A stretch of DNA of 6,632 nucleotides from an uncultured Gemmatimonadota bacterium. GTDB taxonomy: Bacteria; Gemmatimonadota; Gemmatimonadetes; Gemmatimonadales; GWC2-71-9. This document shows, in pieces, positions 1 through 5,269 of the stretch (within the stretch, counting starts at the first letter, position 1; every line of letters starts with the position of its first letter). Location: contig CALGOK010000124.1 in NCBI GenBank assembly GCA_937961295.1, positions 1 through 6,632 of the forward strand. Reading direction: 5' to 3'. A program made the translations under genes and the position numbers. The notes beneath the pieces were generated by a model, which was not told the DNA's origin, did not search any database, and saw only the letters and a program-made list of their open reading frames with translations.

Positions 1-2
1 CG

Positions 3-602
3 TCATGCCTGGTGCGAGCGCTTGGTCTCTGGGTGTTCGACCGTGTACCACAGCTTCCTGTCATCGTCATCCCAGGCTAACGACGTCACCCGCTCGCGGC
101 GCACCGGCAGCAGCGCACCGGTGCGCAGGTCCTGCACCACCAGGGCGTACTGGCGGAAGCCGGTCTCGTCGGTGCTGTAGGCAAGCAGCCACCCGTCGTC
201 GCTCACGCTCATGCCGCCCAGCGCCATGTAGGGCTTTCCGTCGGCGAGCGCGTTGACGTCGAGGAGCACCACCTCCTCGCCGTCGTCCATGGTGCCCTGC
301 CGACGGCAGTGAATCGGGTACTGCAGCCCCTCCTCGGTGCGGGTGTAGTACCACCAGTCGCCCTTGCGATAGGGCACCGAGAGGTCGGTCTGCTGGATCC
401 GGCCGAGGAGCTCGTCGTAGAGGCGCTGCTGGAGGTCGCGCGTGGGGGCCAGCACCGCATCGGCCCACGCGTTCTCCGCCTCGAGGTGGGCGCGCACCGC
501 GGGATCGTCCTTGTCGCGGAGCCAGGCGTAGTCGTCGATGAATGTTTCGCCGTGGCGAACGACGGTCACCGGCTTTCGGGGGGCGGCGGGCGGGTTGATC
601 AT
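3..602 (-). CDS. ptrB: Oligopeptidase B (S9A serine peptidase), N-terminal part, ends at a premature stop
   Basis: The 199 readable residues match the start of oligopeptidase B, a serine peptidase that cleaves short peptides after basic residues. Family landmarks in order: RHGETFIDDYAWLRD near residues 15-30, DPAVRAHLEAEN around 33-44, RIQQTDLSVPYRKGDWWYY around 67-85, then YPIHCRRQG, LLDVNALADG and LAYSTDETGFRQYAL. This is the first part of the beta-propeller; the Ser-Asp-His catalytic domain would lie beyond the window. Family members are about 690 residues, so most of the gene is missing. The frame closes with TGA at 3-5, just after HPETKRSHQA, where the family usually continues with a (Y/W)RH motif; RHD can be read at 2-10 in another frame, suggesting a small deletion or an edge error. 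The start at 602 (MINPPAAP) was chosen because conserved sequence begins directly after it; an in-frame ATG at 638 lies inside repeat DNA. No Shine-Dalgarno is seen. Confidence 0.85.
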   Translation of the reverse strand: MINPPAAPRKPVTVVRHGETFIDDYAWLRDKDDPAVRAHLEAENAWADAVLAPTRDLQQRLYDELLGRIQQTDLSVPYRKGDWWYYTRTEEGLQYPIHCRRQGTMDDGEEVVLLDVNALADGKPYMALGGMSVSDDGWLLAYSTDETGFRQYALVVQDLRTGALLPVRRERVTSLAWDDDDRKLWYTVEHPETKRSHQA

Positions 603-603
603 G

Positions 604-704
604 GCGACATCGCGAAGGGCGAGGGGTAGTGGCGACATGGCGAGGGGCGAGGCGCGAAGGGCGGTGATCTTCCGCTCCTCGCCCCTCGCCCCTCGCCCTG
701 TCGC
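604..704. repeat. Palindromic GCGACA-bounded repeat, copy 1, with an extra half arm
   Basis: Arms at 632-663 and 673-704 form an inverted repeat matching at 28 of 32 positions, with a 9-nt loop (GTGATCTTC). The outer ends are GCGACA and TGTCGC. The arms are built from GCGAGGGGCGAGG-like units. A further partial copy of the left arm (604-626, again beginning GCGACAT) lies 28 bases to its left, so the left arm appears duplicated. The right end stops 5 bases from the 3' end of the tmRNA gene, and the left end lies 1 base from the ptrB start codon. There is no T-run, so it is not a classical intrinsic terminator. It is related to the copies at 1114-1212 and 5270-5342. Confidence 0.85.
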
Positions 705-709
705 GTCGA

Positions 710-1074
710 TGGAGGCGCAGGGAATCGAACCCTGGTCCGAATCGGCGTCCGGGACCGCGTCTACGTGTGTAGGCTCCGCTTCCAGCTTGGCGCCGGGCCG
801 GCGCAGAGCCAGCCTTCCCGGCGTTGACCTCCGAAGGAATCTCGCAACCGGCGGCGGAGGACCGCCGGCCACCAGCCCGGATTTGCGATCCGATGGCGAC
901 GCCCCGGACGGGCTTCGGTCATCGGAGGTGCAGCAAGCGAGCTAGAAGCTCAGCTTACGCAGCCAGTGCCAGTTCAGAGTTGGCAGGTAAATCAGTTCCA
1001 GAGGGTTTAGCCAGGACCCCGGACCTGGACACGCGGCGATGCCTTCTACCAACCCGTCGAAGCCAGTCGCCCCC
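710..1074 (-). ncRNA. ssrA: Transfer-messenger RNA (tmRNA)
   Basis: This 365-nt RNA rescues stalled ribosomes by acting first as an alanine tRNA and then as a short mRNA that tags the protein for proteolysis. The 5' end (1074 downward) reads GGGGGCGACTGGCTTCGACG, the conserved tmRNA start. The 3' end carries a T-arm, CAGGG-TTCGATT-CCCTG, followed by CGCCTCC, which pairs with the 5' GGGGGCG over 7 bp with one G-U at the third pair, as in E. coli. The discriminator base A is at 710 and is followed by TCG, so CCA is not encoded and must be added. Upstream of the tag, CCAGG/CCTGG with a GGGG loop able to pair with downstream CCC forms a pseudoknot like PK1. The tag reading frame ends in ALAA-TAA. 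Open frames crossing this region on either strand are incidental. Confidence 0.95.
955..984 (-). other. tmRNA tag reading frame, probable peptide ANSELALAA
   Basis: The reading frame from GCC (984-982) to TAA (957-955) encodes ANSELALAA, resembling the E. coli tag ANDENYALAA, with the terminal LAA recognised by ClpXP-type proteases. The base four positions before the GCC is A, as in E. coli. The same frame is open further upstream (GCT at 1011), but that codon would lie inside the predicted pseudoknot PK1, so the GCC is preferred as resume codon. Confidence 0.7.
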
Positions 1075-1082
1075 GAACACCA

Positions 1083-1111
1083 AAGATAGACCGAAGACGG
1101 ACGACGTACAA
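1083..1111 (-). promoter_or_regulatory. Sigma-70-type promoter of ssrA
   Basis: On the minus strand, TTGTAC (1111-1106) is followed after exactly 17 bases by TATCTT (1088-1083). The mature tmRNA 5' end begins 8 bases further on. Spacing and position fit a housekeeping promoter for tmRNA. The -35 box lies only 2 bases from the palindromic repeat at 1114-1212. Confidence 0.65.
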
Positions 1112-1113
1112 GG

Positions 1114-1212
1114 GCGACAACGCGAGGGGCGAGGCGCGAAGGGCGAAGGGCGCTGCCAGCCGGCCGACGCGCTCGCCTTCCGCTCCTCGCCCTTCGCCCC
1201 TCGCATTGTCGC
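1114..1212. repeat. Palindromic GCGACA-bounded repeat, copy 2
   Basis: Arms at 1114-1152 and 1174-1212 match as inverted repeats at 32 of 39 positions, and most mismatches would still allow G-U pairs in one of the transcripts. The 21-nt centre is unlike that of the other copies and includes GCCGGC. The outer ends are GCGACAA and TTGTCGC. The right end overlaps the last base of the corA stop codon (TAG at 1214-1212), so the corA transcript would enter the hairpin directly after translation ends. It separates corA from the ssrA promoter and probably limits readthrough; that role is inferred. Confidence 0.85.
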
Positions 1213-2111
1213 TACAGCCAGCCCCGCCGCCGGAACCACGCGAAGATCCCCAGGCACAGCGCCAGCATCACCAGCATCACGGCCGGATAGCCCCAGCGCT
1301 GGGTGAGCTCGGGCATGTGCTGGAAGTTCATGCCGTAGACGCCGGCAATGAAGGTGAGCGGCAGGGAGAAGGCGGAGAAGACCGTGAGCAGCCGCATCAC
1401 CTCGTTGGTCTTGTGCGAGGACATCGACAGGTGCACCTGGAGGAGCTGGTTGACCTCGTCGAGGAGCTGGTCCACCCAGAAGAGATAGGCGTCGGCGGTC
1501 TCCCGCACCTCCTGGTAGAGCGGGTCGTGGCGCTCGGTCGGGGGCGACATCTTCTGCAGCACCACGCTGGTCTGCCACAGGATGCGCCGCGAGAGGGCCA
1601 CCCGACGCTTCAGGTTGAACGCGTCGCGCAACGTCGGCGCGGGAACGTCCTCGTCGAAGACCCCTTCCTCGAACTCGTCGAGGACTTGCTGCGCGGCTTC
1701 CAGCGGCCGCTCGTAGGTGTCCAGGGTCGCGAGCATCATCGCCGACATGATCCCGTGCTGGGTGGCGTTCCCGTCGGCCGCCCGGAACCGGTCGCGGATG
1801 GTGGCGATCTCCTCCATGTCGATGCGGTGCACCGTCAGGATGACGTCGTCGCGCATGAAGATCGCGACCTTTCGCGTCAGCGCCTGGATCGTGGAGGCAT
1901 CGTCCGGCGCCGACAGGTCGCGGGCGCGCAGGATCACGAAGGTGGCGCCGTCGAACCGCTCATACTTGGGGAGGTGCTCCGGATCGAGGCAGTCCTCCAC
2001 CACGCTGGCGGGCATGTCGAGCTCGTCGGCCAGCTCGTTGAGCTCGTCCCGATTGCTGCCGATCACGTCGATCCATCGGCAGCCCTCGTCGGCGAGGACA
2101 TCGATCCGCAT
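1212..2111 (-). CDS. corA: CorA-family divalent cation transporter
   Basis: A 299-residue protein of the CorA/MIT family, pentameric inner-membrane channels for Mg2+ and in some members Co2+ or Ni2+. The N-terminal two thirds form the cytoplasmic domain, with a long helical part (about residues 115-240) leading into TM1 (about 239-259). The signature YGMNF is at 259-263 and is followed by the usual loop HMPELTQRWGY. TM2 spans about 275-294, and the protein ends in the basic tail RRRGWL. Length and architecture are normal and appear complete. The ATG at 2111-2109 shares its A with the larB stop (TGATG), and GGGAGG at 2116-2121 is a good Shine-Dalgarno, so translation is probably coupled to larB. 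The metal cannot be decided from sequence; the larB neighbour makes nickel or magnesium both plausible. Confidence 0.95.
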   Translation of the reverse strand: MRIDVLADEGCRWIDVIGSNRDELNELADELDMPASVVEDCLDPEHLPKYERFDGATFVILRARDLSAPDDASTIQALTRKVAIFMRDDVILTVHRIDMEEIATIRDRFRAADGNATQHGIMSAMMLATLDTYERPLEAAQQVLDEFEEGVFDEDVPAPTLRDAFNLKRRVALSRRILWQTSVVLQKMSPPTERHDPLYQEVRETADAYLFWVDQLLDEVNQLLQVHLSMSSHKTNEVMRLLTVFSAFSLPLTFIAGVYGMNFQHMPELTQRWGYPAVMLVMLALCLGIFAWFRRRGWL

Positions 2112-2884
2112 CACCCCTCCCGGTTGACGATGGCGGCGAGCAGCCGGTCGGCCGCCATCGCCGCCCCGAAGCCGTTGTCGATGTTGGTGACGGTGATCCC
2201 CGAGGCGCAGGCATTGAGCATCGCCAGCAGCGCGGCGAGCCCGCCGAACGAGGCGCCGTAGCCGACCGACGTGGGCACCGCGACCACGGGGGCCGCGACC
2301 AGGCCACCCACGACCGACGCGAGGGCGCCCTCCATCCCCGCGACCACGATCACCACCGCGGCCTCGCGCAGCCGCGCCTCCTGGGCGAGCAGCCGGTGCA
2401 GCCCCGCCACGCCGACGTCGACCACGCGATCGACGCGCCGGCCGAACGCCGCGAGCGTGGCAACCGCCTCCTGCGCCACCGGGAGGTCGCTGGTGCCCGC
2501 GGCGACCACGAGCACGAGGGGATCGGTGTCGGTGGCCCCCCGGCGCACGCCCCCGTGACTCCAGCGCAGCTCGATCAGCTCGTCGATCACCGCCGAGGGG
2601 TGCGCCGCCACGATGGCCGCACGCTGCTCGGGCGTCGTGCGGGTGGCGAGCACCCCCGCCCCGGCGGCGCGGAGCCGCTCGGCGATCGCGGTCACCTGCT
2701 CCACCGTCTTGCCGGCGGCGTAGATCACCTCGGGGCGGCCCTGCCGCACCGCCCGCTGGTGATCGATCGTGGCGAACGGCAGCGTCTCGGACGGAAAGTG
2801 CGCGAGGCGCCGGAGCGCCTCGTCGGGGGTCACCTCGCCGCGCTGCACCGCGGCAAGCAGGGTGGCCAGCGCGTCGCGGGTCAC
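2111..2884 (-). CDS. larB: LarB, pyridinium-3,5-biscarboxylic acid mononucleotide synthase
   Basis: A 257-residue protein of the LarB family, often labelled AIR-carboxylase-like because its C-terminal half resembles PurE. LarB carboxylates the pyridinium ring of nicotinic acid adenine dinucleotide and cleaves off AMP, the first step towards the nickel-pincer nucleotide cofactor of lactate racemase-type enzymes. Visible features: an N-terminal helical part with DHQRAVRQGRPEVIYAAGKT (residues 41-60), AAGTSDLPVAQEA (128-140), DVGVAGLHRLL (156-166), VVAGMEGALASVVGGL (180-195), PTSVGYGASFGGLAALLAML (204-223) and NIDNGFGA near the C-terminus. Cys226 in LNACASG matches the conserved nucleophile position. 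The GTG start at 2884 overlaps the dusB stop by 4 bases (GTGA) and no strong Shine-Dalgarno is evident, suggesting coupling to dusB. LarC and LarE, needed to finish the cofactor, are not in the window. Confidence 0.92.
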   Translation of the reverse strand: MTRDALATLLAAVQRGEVTPDEALRRLAHFPSETLPFATIDHQRAVRQGRPEVIYAAGKTVEQVTAIAERLRAAGAGVLATRTTPEQRAAIVAAHPSAVIDELIELRWSHGGVRRGATDTDPLVLVVAAGTSDLPVAQEAVATLAAFGRRVDRVVDVGVAGLHRLLAQEARLREAAVVIVVAGMEGALASVVGGLVAAPVVAVPTSVGYGASFGGLAALLAMLNACASGITVTNIDNGFGAAMAADRLLAAIVNREG

Positions 2885-3870
2885 GCGGCGGCGGCCAGCG
2901 CCTCGCGAGCGAGGTAGTCGGCGAACACCTGCTCCGCCTCCGCCATCGTCTCGACCTGGAAGAGCCGCTGCCGGAGCGACGTCGCGCCGTGGAGCCCCTT
3001 GGTGTACCAGCCGAAGTGCTTGCGGAACTCGACCATGGTGCGGCGCGAGTCGCCCTGGAGCTCGAGCGCGAGCCGCGCGTGCTCGGAGGCCACCGCGAAC
3101 CGCTCGGCGGCGCCGGGAGCATCGGGGAGCTCCTCGCCGCGCAGCAATGCCTGCGCGTCGCGGAAGAGCCACGGGTTGCCGAACGAGCCGCGACCCACCA
3201 TCACCCCTGCGCAGCCGGTGTGCTCGCGCATCCGGACCACGTCGGTGCCGGTCTCCACGTCGCCGTTGCCGATCACGGGCACGTCGAGCGCCTCGACCAC
3301 CGCCGCGATCTCGTCCCAGTTGGCGCTGCCGGTGAACATCTGCGACCGGGTGCGGGCATGGAGCGTGAACGCGCGCGCGCCGGCGTCCTGCATCCGCAAG
3401 GCGATGCCGACCGGGTCGCGCGTGTCATCGGACCAGCCGGAACGGGTCTTGACGGTGACGGGCAGGTGGGTGGCGACGACGCACGCCTTGATGATCCGTT
3501 CCACCTGCTCCATGTCGCGCAGGCAACCCGAGCCGCCGTTGCGGGCGACGACCTTCTTGACCGGGCAGCCGAAGTTGATGTCGACGAAGTCGGGCGCATA
3601 GTGCTCGGTCACCAGCCGGGTGGCCTCCGCCATCGCCTCATGGTCGGCGCCGTAGATCTGGATCCCGATCGGCCGCTCGATCTCGTCGAACTCGCACCCC
3701 TCGAGCACCCGGCCGATCCGGCGCCGGATCCCCTCGGAGTTGAGGAACTCGGTGAGCACGACGTCGGCCCCCATCCGCCGGCAGATGCGGCGGAACGGGG
3801 GCTCCGACACCCCGGCCATCGGGGCCAGGAAGAGCGGGAACGCCGAACCGGTGGGATACGGGAACGCCAT
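2881..3870 (-). CDS. dusB: tRNA-dihydrouridine synthase, DusB type
   Basis: A 329-residue FMN- and NADPH-dependent enzyme that reduces uridines in the tRNA D-loop. It is a TIM-barrel Dus protein with LAPMAGVSEPPFRRI at 15-29, the catalytic-cysteine motif NFGCPVKKV with Cys102, Lys141 in VKTRSGW, His171 in LHARTRSQ, NGD at 202-204, and the FMN-phosphate segment GVMVGRGSFGNPW at 222-234. The C-terminal helical domain includes FRKHFGWYTKG, typical of the DusB branch. Length is normal for the family. It is the first gene of the dusB-larB-corA unit. The ATG at 3870 has a TAGATT box 6 bases upstream and no Shine-Dalgarno at proper distance, so the message may be leaderless. DusB is the best subfamily assignment; another Dus branch cannot be fully excluded. 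Confidence 0.95.
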   Translation of the reverse strand: MAFPYPTGSAFPLFLAPMAGVSEPPFRRICRRMGADVVLTEFLNSEGIRRRIGRVLEGCEFDEIERPIGIQIYGADHEAMAEATRLVTEHYAPDFVDINFGCPVKKVVARNGGSGCLRDMEQVERIIKACVVATHLPVTVKTRSGWSDDTRDPVGIALRMQDAGARAFTLHARTRSQMFTGSANWDEIAAVVEALDVPVIGNGDVETGTDVVRMREHTGCAGVMVGRGSFGNPWLFRDAQALLRGEELPDAPGAAERFAVASEHARLALELQGDSRRTMVEFRKHFGWYTKGLHGATSLRQRLFQVETMAEAEQVFADYLAREALAAAA

Positions 3871-3876
3871 CCCCGC

Positions 3877-3882
3877 AATCTA
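3877..3882 (-). promoter_or_regulatory. Candidate -10 box for dusB
   Basis: TAGATT on the minus strand lies 6 bases upstream of the dusB ATG, the spacing expected of a leaderless promoter. No convincing -35 hexamer is found at 17 bases; that position (3900-3905, TCGCGT) falls in the loop of the hairpin at 3889-3915. Confidence 0.4.
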
Positions 3883-3888
3883 GGAAAT

Positions 3889-3915
3889 CGGGCCGGCCCA
3901 CGCGAGGCCGGCCCG
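3889..3915. other. Perfect inverted repeat in the divergent dusB/ptsN-like spacer
   Basis: CGGGCCGGCC and GGCCGGCCCG form a perfect 10-bp stem around the 7-nt loop CACGCGA. It lies between two divergently transcribed genes and lacks a T-run, so it is unlikely to terminate either. It overlaps the spacer and -35 area expected for dusB and lies just upstream of the -35 of the opposite gene, so an operator or other shared control site is possible. It is unrelated to the GCGACA-bounded repeats. Confidence 0.7.
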
Positions 3916-3926
3916 GGCGATTCGCG

Positions 3927-3955
3927 TTGTCGCACCGCCGTGTCCCGTGTACCGT
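3927..3955 (+). promoter_or_regulatory. Candidate promoter of the PtsN-like gene
   Basis: TTGTCG (3927-3932), 17 bases, then TACCGT (3950-3955). The start codon follows 7 bases after the -10, so transcription would begin at or next to the ATG and the message would be leaderless. No Shine-Dalgarno is present, which agrees with this reading. Confidence 0.45.
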
Positions 3956-3962
3956 TCGGCCC

Positions 3963-4403
3963 ATGCAACTGCGCGATTTCCTCGGGACCGAATCGATCGG
4001 ACTCGACCTCCCGGCGGCCTCTCGCGAGGCAGTCCTCGAGGCGATGGTGGACCTGCTCGCCATCAGTGGGCGCTCGCGCACCACCCTGCTCCGCCTGCTG
4101 GCGCGGCGCGAGGTGCTGGGGTCCACCGGCGTGGGTCGCGGCTTCGCGATCCCCCACTGCCGATCGCTGGTGGTCCCCCGGGTCCGACTGGCCTACGGGC
4201 GCCTCGCCGGACCGCTGGAGTGGGGTGCACCGGACGGCCTCCCGGTGCACCATGTCTTCCTGATCGTGGCGCCGCCGGTCGAGGTCAGCAACCAGTACCT
4301 GCCGATCCTCGGACGGCTCGCGCAGCTGGGGCGGCAACCCGGATTCCGCGAGGGGCTGGATCGGGCAGCCACCCCGAACGAGGTGCTCGCGGCGCTCGAC
4401 TGA
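3963..4403 (+). CDS. PTS EIIA domain protein, PtsN (EIIA-Ntr)-like
   Basis: A 146-residue single-domain protein of the fructose/mannitol-type EIIA family, closest in form to PtsN. Such proteins accept a phosphate on histidine from HPr or NPr; PtsN types regulate ion transport and stress responses rather than move sugar. The hallmark STGVGRGFAIPHCR (54-67) contains the phosphorylatable His65. DGLPVHHVFLIVAPP (91-105) and the following helix YLPILGRLAQLGRQP are also typical. Length is normal for a stand-alone EIIA-Ntr. ATG 3963 was chosen because LRDFLGTESIGLDL is the usual domain start; an in-frame ATG 36 bases upstream would add 12 residues that look like promoter sequence. Neighbours give no PTS partner, no rpoN and no hpf, so the phosphate donor and target are unknown. 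Confidence 0.85.
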   Translation: MQLRDFLGTESIGLDLPAASREAVLEAMVDLLAISGRSRTTLLRLLARREVLGSTGVGRGFAIPHCRSLVVPRVRLAYGRLAGPLEWGAPDGLPVHHVFLIVAPPVEVSNQYLPILGRLAQLGRQPGFREGLDRAATPNEVLAALD

Positions 4404-4426
4404 ACCGGGCGGCCACGGGCCGCGCC

Positions 4427-4455
4427 TTGACGACCCCTGCCCCGGGCCCCACACT
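4427..4455 (+). promoter_or_regulatory. Candidate promoter of the lipoprotein gene
   Basis: TTGACG (4427-4432), 17 bases, then CACACT (4450-4455), in the 83-bp gap after the PtsN-like gene. It would give a leader of about 25 bases carrying the Shine-Dalgarno GGGAG (4474-4478). The -10 is weak, but the -35 and spacing are good. No terminator is evident between the two plus-strand genes, so readthrough is also possible. Confidence 0.4.
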
Positions 4456-4486
4456 CGGAGATCCGATCACCCCGGGAGCCCGACCC

Positions 4487-5269
4487 ATGCGCCGCCTGCT
4501 CGCCCCGATCGCCGTCCTCGCCGTGCTGGCCTGCGCGCCGGCCGAACCCGCCTACCTCGGCACCTGGGTCCCCGACCAGTCCCAGGCCGACGTCACCAAC
4601 ATCACGCTCCAGTACGAGATGGTCGACTCGATCACCTACCAGGTGACCGTGGACGGCCAGACCTATACCATGTCGCTCGACGGGACCGAGACCGAGACCC
4701 CGTGGGGCGGGACCACGGCGGTGACGCCGATCGACTCGCTGAGCTGGGCGAGCGTGTTCCGGGTGGGCGGCACCGTGATCAGCACCGACACCGTGTGGCT
4801 CGCCGCCGATGGCCAGACCCTCACCTCGCGCGCCAACCGCCCGGGCCCCGACGGCACGGTCGACGTGACCGAGATGCAGTTCCGGCGCGTGTCGGGCGGC
4901 CCGGGACTGTCGGGGACCTGGCAGGCGAGCTCGATGACCGGCGCGATGATGGGGAACATGAGCATCGCCGCCGCCGGCGACAGCGCGCTCGAGATCCATT
5001 TCGCCTCGATGCAGGCCACCTGCACCCCGCCGCTGAGCGGTGGTGACGCCGTGGCGAACTCGCCGATGTTCGACGGCACCTGGACCTGCGCCGTCGCCGA
5101 GCGCGATGACGGGGGCCTCACCCTCACATGGAAGCGCTCGGGCGATCCGCGCTATGTCTCCGACTTCACCGTCTCCGCCGACGGCAACACCCTCACCGAG
5201 GTGGCCACGTCCACCGACGTCGACGAGCCCGTGACGCTGGTGTACATGCGAAGCACCGACGAGCACTGA
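4487..5269 (+). CDS. Putative lipoprotein with two similar beta-rich domains, function unknown
   Basis: A 260-residue protein. The N-terminus MRRLLAPIAVLAVLAC is a lipoprotein signal peptide with lipobox VLAC, so Cys16 would be lipidated and the mature protein anchored to a membrane on the outer side of the inner membrane or in the outer membrane. The mature part looks like two copies of one domain. Each opens with a GTW segment (YLGTWVPDQS at 23-32, LSGTWQASS at 141-149) and closes with a strand-like segment containing ADGQTLTSRA (107-116) or ADGNTLTEVA (231-240), followed by FRR or YMR. Composition rich in Thr, Ser, Gly and Asp suggests lipocalin-like beta-sheet domains. Cys179 and Cys201, the only other cysteines, could form a disulfide. 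Shine-Dalgarno GGGAG lies 8 bases before the ATG. I do not recognise a named family, and no function is assigned. Confidence 0.85.
   Translation: MRRLLAPIAVLAVLACAPAEPAYLGTWVPDQSQADVTNITLQYEMVDSITYQVTVDGQTYTMSLDGTETETPWGGTTAVTPIDSLSWASVFRVGGTVISTDTVWLAADGQTLTSRANRPGPDGTVDVTEMQFRRVSGGPGLSGTWQASSMTGAMMGNMSIAAAGDSALEIHFASMQATCTPPLSGGDAVANSPMFDGTWTCAVAERDDGGLTLTWKRSGDPRYVSDFTVSADGNTLTEVATSTDVDEPVTLVYMRSTDEH

Noticed and set aside
604..704. Insertion sequence remnants with target-site duplications at the repeats
   Set aside because: No transposase-like coding sequence and no matching direct repeats flank any of the three copies.
603..872. N-terminal extension of oligopeptidase B up to 872
   Set aside because: The added 90 residues translate the palindromic repeat and the tmRNA 3' region; conserved protein sequence starts only after 602.
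985..1011. Longer tmRNA tag starting at GCT (AKPSGTDLP...)
   Set aside because: That codon lies within the predicted PK1 pseudoknot; the GCC at 984 follows it and gives a tag of the usual AN...ALAA form.
604..1212. CRISPR array
   Set aside because: The repeats are long imperfect palindromes separated by a tmRNA gene, with no regular spacers and no cas genes.
1206..2261. Long plus-strand open frame opposite corA and the end of larB
   Set aside because: It is an antisense shadow with histidine/arginine/glycine-biased composition and no family motifs; the minus strand encodes clear CorA and LarB.
1212..3122. Apparent 636-residue protein with CorA at its C-terminus
   Set aside because: The first roughly 337 residues are larB and dusB DNA read out of frame; the GMN-containing CorA part begins at the ATG at 2111, which has a Shine-Dalgarno.
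2989..4263. 424-residue plus-strand open frame opposite dusB and running into the PtsN-like gene
   Set aside because: Antisense and out-of-frame shadow; DusB and EIIA motifs are unambiguous in the other frames.
4193..5266. 357-residue minus-strand open frame opposite the lipoprotein gene
   Set aside because: Gly/Arg/His-rich high-GC shadow; the plus-strand frame has a signal peptide, a lipobox and a Shine-Dalgarno.
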